Shown piece after piece: positions 62,383 to 64,000 of a stretch of DNA of 64,000 bases; position 1 is the first letter of the stretch; every line of letters starts with the position of its first letter. This DNA is from Polytrichum commune (taxonomy: Eukaryota; Streptophyta; Polytrichopsida; Polytrichales; Polytrichaceae). A program made the position numbers and the translations under genes. Below the pieces are notes generated by a model. That model searched no databases and was not told the origin of the DNA. It worked only from the letters and a program-made list of their open reading frames with translations. The stretch spans positions 6,140,501 to 6,204,500 of the forward strand of contig OX485807.1 of assembly GCA_950295325.1 (NCBI GenBank), given 5' to 3'.

Positions 62383-62776
62383 GAGCATCCTCAGTCGGTC
62401 TAGGTAAAGCTCACTGCAAACCAAGACCTATCTTGCTTAAAATTGCTCAAAATTTAGAGGGAGTGCACCAAATCTTGCTTAAAATGGACAGATCCTCCCA
62501 CACTCCCTCTAAATGTCAAAAATTTGGAGGGAGTGTGGGAGGATCTTTCCATTTTTAAGCAAGATTTGGTGCACTCCCTCTAAATTTTGAAAATGTGGTG
62601 TTTTCAATGAGGGATTTCACCTATGTCAAATTTTTACAATTCTTTTTTCTTGAGAAATATCTCACGTTTATTTAGGTGTGCTTCTAATGATGGTAATTTC
62701 AGTTTCTAATGTTAGGTCAGTCAAAAGATAGGTTTTGGTTTGCAGTGAGCTTTACCTAGACCGACTGAGGATGCTC
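62383..62776. mobile_element. PIF/Harbinger-type MITE with internal foldback
   Basis: 394 bp, flanked by TAA on both sides (62380-62382 and 62777-62779). The ends GAGCATCCTCAGTCGG run as near-perfect inverted repeats for over 45 bases. Inside lies a second hairpin with arms 62448-62514 and 62522-62589 and a loop of only a few bases. A TAA target and GAGCATC ends fit Tourist/Harbinger elements. Confidence 0.85.
62448..62589. repeat. Near-perfect hairpin inside a MITE
   Basis: Arms of about 67 bases (AGAGGGAGTGCACCAAATCT and its inverse) with a loop of only a few bases. A transcript would fold into a long duplex suited to small-RNA processing. Confidence 0.85.
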
Positions 62777-63283
62777 TAAAGCATGCCATCTTCACAATCC
62801 TCAATCTCTCTTTCCTCCTCTGCTTCAATGTCGCCAGCACAAAGTCATGAAAGGCGTCCGCTTGATTCGCACCCACTTGCTATCACACATCTCGTTATAA
62901 CTTCGACACAGAAAGTCCACAGGTAGAGAGTTTCAGGGTAGCAACTCCCCTGGGAGCGAGATGCCAGTGATGAACCATACATTTATTTGTGTTTGATATT
63001 GTGCCATTGGAATCAGAATCAAAGACCCTGATATAGTCTACCAGGACCCACTGCCTACTTTAGACTGCTTAATCACAAACATATAGACGACACGTTTCCC
63101 CCCCCCCCCGCCCACCCCACCCCCACTGGATATCACAAAGTCTACAAGAACTCGAACACATCAGTCCAATACTCCCCCCCCCCCCCCACCCCCCCATTTC
63201 TTTTTTGACATATATAGTTTTTGTATTAGGTTTACAAATAGCTCTAGGCAATCCGTTCGTTGGCATGGAATGACAACGCTATA

Positions 63284-63706
63284 CAGTCTACCCTCTATAA
63301 ATGTTAACTCTCGGGAGTGGATCAAAGTTAACATTTATAGATGTGTTAACAGTTAACAATTATAAAATTACTTTTTAAAGCAATATACAAATCTTAACAT
63401 TTATAAATATAAGCAATTGTGAAGAGTCACACAATTGTGAAGAGTCCTTGTGAGAGAATACCATTCATAAAATTGCAAACCCAATCAAAACTTTATTCAA
63501 TATCAAGTTTACAAATCACAGGTGAAGTATGAATCAATGGTTCTTTGGTGAGATCCATATTACGGTTGTATTTCATTCGTTAACATTTATAGAGTCAAAT
63601 TTACAAAGAAGGGAGTACCATTTTGTTAACAGTTAACACGTTTTACATTTATAGTGTGCAATATGTGGGGAGTAGAAGAAAGTTAACATTTATAGAGGGT
63701 GGATTG
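63284..63706 (-). mobile_element. Emigrant/pogo-like MITE, copy 2
   Basis: 423 bp flanked by TA (63282-63283 and 63707-63708), with ends CAGTCTACCCTCTATAAATG and CAATCCACCCTCTATAAATG. It is the inverted relative of the element at 30552. Shared internal words include CTTTGTAAATTTGACTC and GTTAACTGTTAAC. Confidence 0.8.
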
Positions 63707-64000
63707 TATGTGCAATGTAAAAACCCCATGGAGATAGAGAATGAGAGAGAGAGAGAGAGAGAGATTATAACCCTTGGGCATTGATTGAGTTCATATGTGA
63801 ACCTGTAAATCGTATGAGCTTAGATTTGTAGAGAGGTAAAGGTCTTGTTTTAGGTTTAGGGTTGTATTTCTGAAATTTTAAATGCCTATATGTTGGGGCT
63901 TGTAAATGATTATTCAGGTCACTATGTGTTGCATATCCTTTGACGATTAGTTTCTAGACCTCCTAGACCCACATAACTAATTCAACCGTTTAGTTATTTA
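63707..64000. other. No gene recognised at right edge
   Basis: Begins right after the Emigrant-like element. A (GA)n tract at about 63740-63764, then AT-rich DNA. Confidence 0.4.

Overview
The window looks like nuclear DNA of a land plant. It is AT-rich and gene-poor, has GT-AG introns and a cytosolic elongator tRNA-Met gene with the plant-type short intron, carries two WRC-domain genes, and is filled with plant-type MITEs, SINE and LINE pieces and degenerate transposase sequence. The exact lineage cannot be fixed from the sequence. The degenerate transposase recalls sequences I associate with bryophyte and lycophyte genomes, but that is from memory.

Only two protein genes can be defended. 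They are paralogues pointing away from each other about 26 kb apart: a minus-strand gene with exons at 13928-13695, 12117-11965, 10780-10713 and 10515-9552, and a plus-strand gene with exons at 39629-39874, 40710-40883, 41815-41918 and 42076-43018. Exon number, intron phases (0, 0, 2) and conserved blocks match one to one: an MRIRKR start, a DLN-containing exon 2, an MTxAELL block in exon 3, a winged-helix-like segment and a WRC zinc-finger in exon 4, and a KRKxLSLLAI tail. The only clear RNA gene is tRNA-Met(CAT) at 59253-59336.

The rest is transposon sediment. 0-9 kb: a TIR element at the left edge, then unclassified and strongly G/T-skewed DNA. 9.5-14 kb: WRC gene 1, with a minisatellite in intron 1. 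14-38 kb: nested MITEs (hAT-like with 8-bp target duplications, Emigrant/pogo-like with TA, a group with GGGCC ends and TAA/TTA targets, a TAAGGTAGA family), a SINE with a 14-bp target duplication, a LINE 3' end, and a broken MULE/SWIM-type transposase. 38.6-43 kb: an 86-bp triplication, a GC-rich leader and WRC gene 2. 43-64 kb: tandem duplications, a Mutator-like MITE, more MITEs, and a broken, intron-containing piece of a COP1-like gene at 54.2-55.0 kb. Two weaker gene-fragment candidates (SMXL-like at 58.1-58.4 kb, glutamate-receptor-like at 19.9-20.2 kb) are flagged as speculative.

No operon, CRISPR array, phage or other coherent multi-gene system was found. The most interesting items are the WRC paralogue pair with its unusual domain combination, the COP1-like fragment, and the layered insertion history of small elements, several with readable target-site duplications.
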